Origin: Thermoleophilaceae bacterium
GTDB taxonomy: Bacteria; Actinomycetota; Thermoleophilia; Solirubrobacterales; Thermoleophilaceae
Length of the DNA stretch: 64,000 nt
Direction: 5' to 3'
Assembly: GCA_040901445.1 (NCBI GenBank)
Contig: JBBDYQ010000022.1
Coordinates: 124,001-188,000 of the forward strand
Part shown: piece by piece, positions 62,539 through 64,000 of the stretch
Position numbering within the stretch: position 1 is the stretch's first letter
How the letters are laid out: each line of letters begins with the position of its first letter
Notes under the pieces: generated by a model
The model's database searches: none
What the model saw: only the letters and a program-made list of their open reading frames with translations
Told to the model about the DNA's origin: nothing
Program-made: the position numbers and the translations under genes

Positions 62539-63016
62539 CGGGTCCGCTAACCCCGGCGGCGCCGACATGATCGAGCTCACCACGCCGGTGGACCGCGCCT
62601 GGGACCCGGTGGTACGGCTCGTGCTGGGCGGCATCGCCGACCGCATCGACCTGCCCTTCGAGGAGCTCGACGACCTGCAGCTCGCCGTGGAGCGGCTGCG
62701 CGCCGAGGCGGGCTCGCAGGAGAGCCTGAAGATCGCGATCGAGCTCACCGAGCGGGGCGTGCGCGTGCGCCTCGGGCCGCTGCGCGAGCGCGCCATCGCC
62801 GAGGCGCTGCAGGGCCCCGCGCCGGCCCCGGGCGAGCTCACGCTGCGGCGGGTGCTCGAGACCGTGGTCGACTCCTTCGGCGTTGAGGAGGCGGCCGGCG
62901 GGGAGCTCGTGGTGCGCTTGGAGAAGCGCGTGAGGGGCTCGGGGTCGCCGAGCCGCTCGAGCGAGGCCGGACGCCGAGGCTCAGAACGCGGGGCCGGGGG
63001 CCCCGCGGAGGTATGA
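62531..63016 (+). CDS. degenerate RsbW-like (anti-sigma kinase) protein
   Basis: 161 residues from ATG 62531. IELTTPVDRAWDPVVRLVLGGIADRIDLPFEELDDLQLAVERL aligns with the start of RsbW/SpoIIAB anti-sigma factors. In those, an AVxExxxN N-box binds Mg-ATP; here E54 is followed by Ala58 instead of Asn, and the G-boxes are not visible. A second part (about 80-140) has an unrelated helical and beta pattern, and the tail is Arg/Gly/Ser-rich. It is coupled by a four-base overlap to a SigB/F-type sigma factor, which supports a role as its partner, probably without kinase activity. Confidence 0.55.
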   Translation: MADGSANPGGADMIELTTPVDRAWDPVVRLVLGGIADRIDLPFEELDDLQLAVERLRAEAGSQESLKIAIELTERGVRVRLGPLRERAIAEALQGPAPAPGELTLRRVLETVVDSFGVEEAAGGELVVRLEKRVRGSGSPSRSSEAGRRGSERGAGGPAEV

Positions 63017-63765
63017 AGTTCGTGGCTTCCGCGCACGAGCCCCGGGAAGTCGACCGGGAGCTTTTGCGCCTCTACCAGGACACGGGCGACGAGCGCGCGC
63101 GCCGGCAGCTCGTGGAGCGCCACCTCCCGCTCGTGCGCTCGCTCGCGCGGCGCTACGCCGGCCGCGGGGAGTCGGTGGAGGACCTCGAGCAGGTGGGCGC
63201 CATCGGTCTCCTCAAGGCCATCGACCGCTATGACCTCGACCGCGACGTGGCGCTCACCACCTACGCCACGCCCAACGTCGTGGGGGAGATCAAGCGCTAC
63301 TTTCGCGACAAGGCCTGGGCGGTGCGGGTGCCGCGCGGGCTGCAGGAGCTGCACGCCCGCCTGGCCAAGGCCATCGACCGCCTCACCGCCGACCTCGGCC
63401 GCTCGCCCAGCATCGCCGAGATCGCCAAGGACCTCGAGGCCAGCCCGGAGCAGGTGCTGGAGGCGCTCGAGACCGGGTCGGCCTACTCCACCATCTCCCT
63501 CTCGGGCGACGGCGGCGACGGCGAGGAGCAGGACCCGATGGAGGCCATCGGCACCGAGGACGAGGGCTTCGAGCGCAGCGAGGACAGGGCGTCGCTGGCC
63601 CCCGCGCTCGAGGCGCTCCCCACCCGCGAGCGCGAGATCCTGCGGCTGCGCTTCGAGGAGGGCCTGACCCAGACCCAGATCGCGGAGCACTTCGGCATCT
63701 CTCAGATGCACGTCTCGCGGCTCATCCGCAGATCGCTCGAGCAGATGCGCCGCGATCTGTCCTGA
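63013..63765 (+). CDS. RNA polymerase sigma factor, SigB/SigF/SigG type
   Basis: 250 residues from ATG 63013. Region 2 is VERHLPLVRSLARRYAGRGESVEDLEQVGAIGLLKAIDRYD...FTTYATP-like (here LTTYATPNVVGEIKRYFRDK). Region 3 follows (ELHARLAKAIDRLTADLGRSPSIAEIAKDLEAS), then region 4 (LPTREREILRLRFEEGLTQTQIAEHFGISQMHVSRLIRRSLEQM) with a good HTH. These are the stress/sporulation-type group 3 sigma factors. The upstream RsbW-like protein is the likely regulator. A terminator with a T-run follows. Confidence 0.92.
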   Translation: MKFVASAHEPREVDRELLRLYQDTGDERARRQLVERHLPLVRSLARRYAGRGESVEDLEQVGAIGLLKAIDRYDLDRDVALTTYATPNVVGEIKRYFRDKAWAVRVPRGLQELHARLAKAIDRLTADLGRSPSIAEIAKDLEASPEQVLEALETGSAYSTISLSGDGGDGEEQDPMEAIGTEDEGFERSEDRASLAPALEALPTREREILRLRFEEGLTQTQIAEHFGISQMHVSRLIRRSLEQMRRDLS

Positions 63766-63779
63766 CGCGCCGGATCCTT

Positions 63780-63801
63780 AAAGAGGACTCAACGTCCTTT
63801 T
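63780..63801 (+). terminator. intrinsic terminator after the sigma factor gene
   Basis: AAAGAGGAC (63780-63788) pairs with GTCCTTTT (63794-63801) around TCAAC, with one G-T pair, ending in a T-run. It is the only classic hairpin-plus-T terminator seen in the window. Confidence 0.65.
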
Positions 63802-63828
63802 GGCCAAACCCCCTGACCAAAGGGAGTA

Positions 63829-63849
63829 AATTCCGGCTCTGCCGGGAAT
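63829..63849. promoter_or_regulatory. imperfect palindrome upstream of the last lipoprotein gene
   Basis: ATTCCGGC and GCCGGGAAT flank TCT, with one extra base in the right arm. It lies about 35 bases before ATG 63882. It could be an operator for the transporter gene that begins here. TTTGGCCAAA (63799-63808) is a second short palindrome in the same gap. Confidence 0.25.
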
Positions 63850-63881
63850 CACGGCCTGGAAACCATGAGGGAGGGAAACGA

Positions 63882-64000
63882 ATGACGGACCTGGTCAGGC
63901 GTCTGCCCGTGCTCCTCGCGGCGCTGCTGGCAGCAGTCGCGCTCGGGGCTTGCGGCGGGGACGACGATGACGAAGGCGGTCAGGAAGGCGTCTCCGGAGA
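63882..64000 (+). CDS. lipoprotein, 5' end only (possible transporter binding protein)
   Basis: ATG 63882 follows GAGGGAAACGA. The 39 visible residues are a lipoprotein signal peptide with lipobox LGAC (Cys24), then GGDDDDEGGQEGVSG, the acidic/Gly spacer common in lipid-anchored solute-binding proteins. The gene runs off the window, so the ligand class cannot be told. Confidence 0.7.
   Translation, partial: MTDLVRRLPVLLAALLAAVALGACGGDDDDEGGQEGVSG

Overview
The window is very GC-rich, densely packed and reads as one chromosomal segment of an actinomycete. The best guess is class Thermoleophilia (Solirubrobacterales type). This rests on gene content and style (MnmA fused to a NifU-like domain, DUF1844, DUF4333, a pan operon with a DUF2520 protein, frequent GTG starts, four-base GTGA/ATGA overlaps), not on any marker comparison. 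Many genes have a TANNNT -10 box 6-9 bases before the start codon, so leaderless transcription looks common.

Layout. 1-890: tail of a membrane protein and two small exported/membrane proteins. 898-4777: FAD oxidoreductase divergent from rpsA, then coaE and a lytic transglycosylase. 4778-10017: a palindromic repeat, a lipoprotein, an ABC-F ATPase, a decayed secreted-protein fragment and uvrB. 10108-13432: a secreted GH36-like glycosidase convergent with a secreted PHP-type hydrolase. 13487-19297: a DivIVA-like protein, a secreted protein, uvrA behind a LexA-type box, a SnoaL-like protein and a hexapeptide acyltransferase. 19346-21286: a STAND-type ATPase regulator. 21287-24145 (minus): panB-panD-panC-DUF2520.

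24335-33150 is a long plus-strand run: family-4 UDG, tsaE-tsaB-rimI-tsaD (tRNA t6A synthesis), subtilase, glutaredoxin-like protein, rex, a YbdK-type ligase, DUF1844 and MTA phosphorylase. Then come a truncated GDPD gene, hppA, a minus-strand Fic/DUF4345 pair with a striking inverted-repeat operator, and a secreted penicillin-acylase-family enzyme. 40211-46710: two APC permeases with cytoplasmic USP-like tails, a small membrane protein, two TrkA-N/RCK proteins and a ferredoxin-reductase-like flavoprotein.

46743-51362: tRNA-Gln, a broken HNH gene and a heterodimeric ABC exporter with one degenerate ATP site. 51564-55769: a PPOX fragment and a secreted acylase plus alpha/beta-hydrolase operon. 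55958-64000: tRNA(CAT), formiminotransferase, a membrane protein, MBL hydrolase, hisS (apparently CTG start), aspS, a 6S-like RNA, NifU-MnmA, a degenerate RsbW-like protein, a SigB/F-type sigma factor and the start of a lipoprotein gene.

No complete mobile element, CRISPR array, rRNA or replication origin is visible. Accessory signs are limited to the palindromic repeats (4843, 33152, 44290), the Fic pair and four decayed genes. The most unusual items are the NifU-MnmA fusion lacking one scaffold cysteine, the APC-USP/RCK cluster, the Fic operator, the CTG-started hisS and the leaderless promoter pattern.
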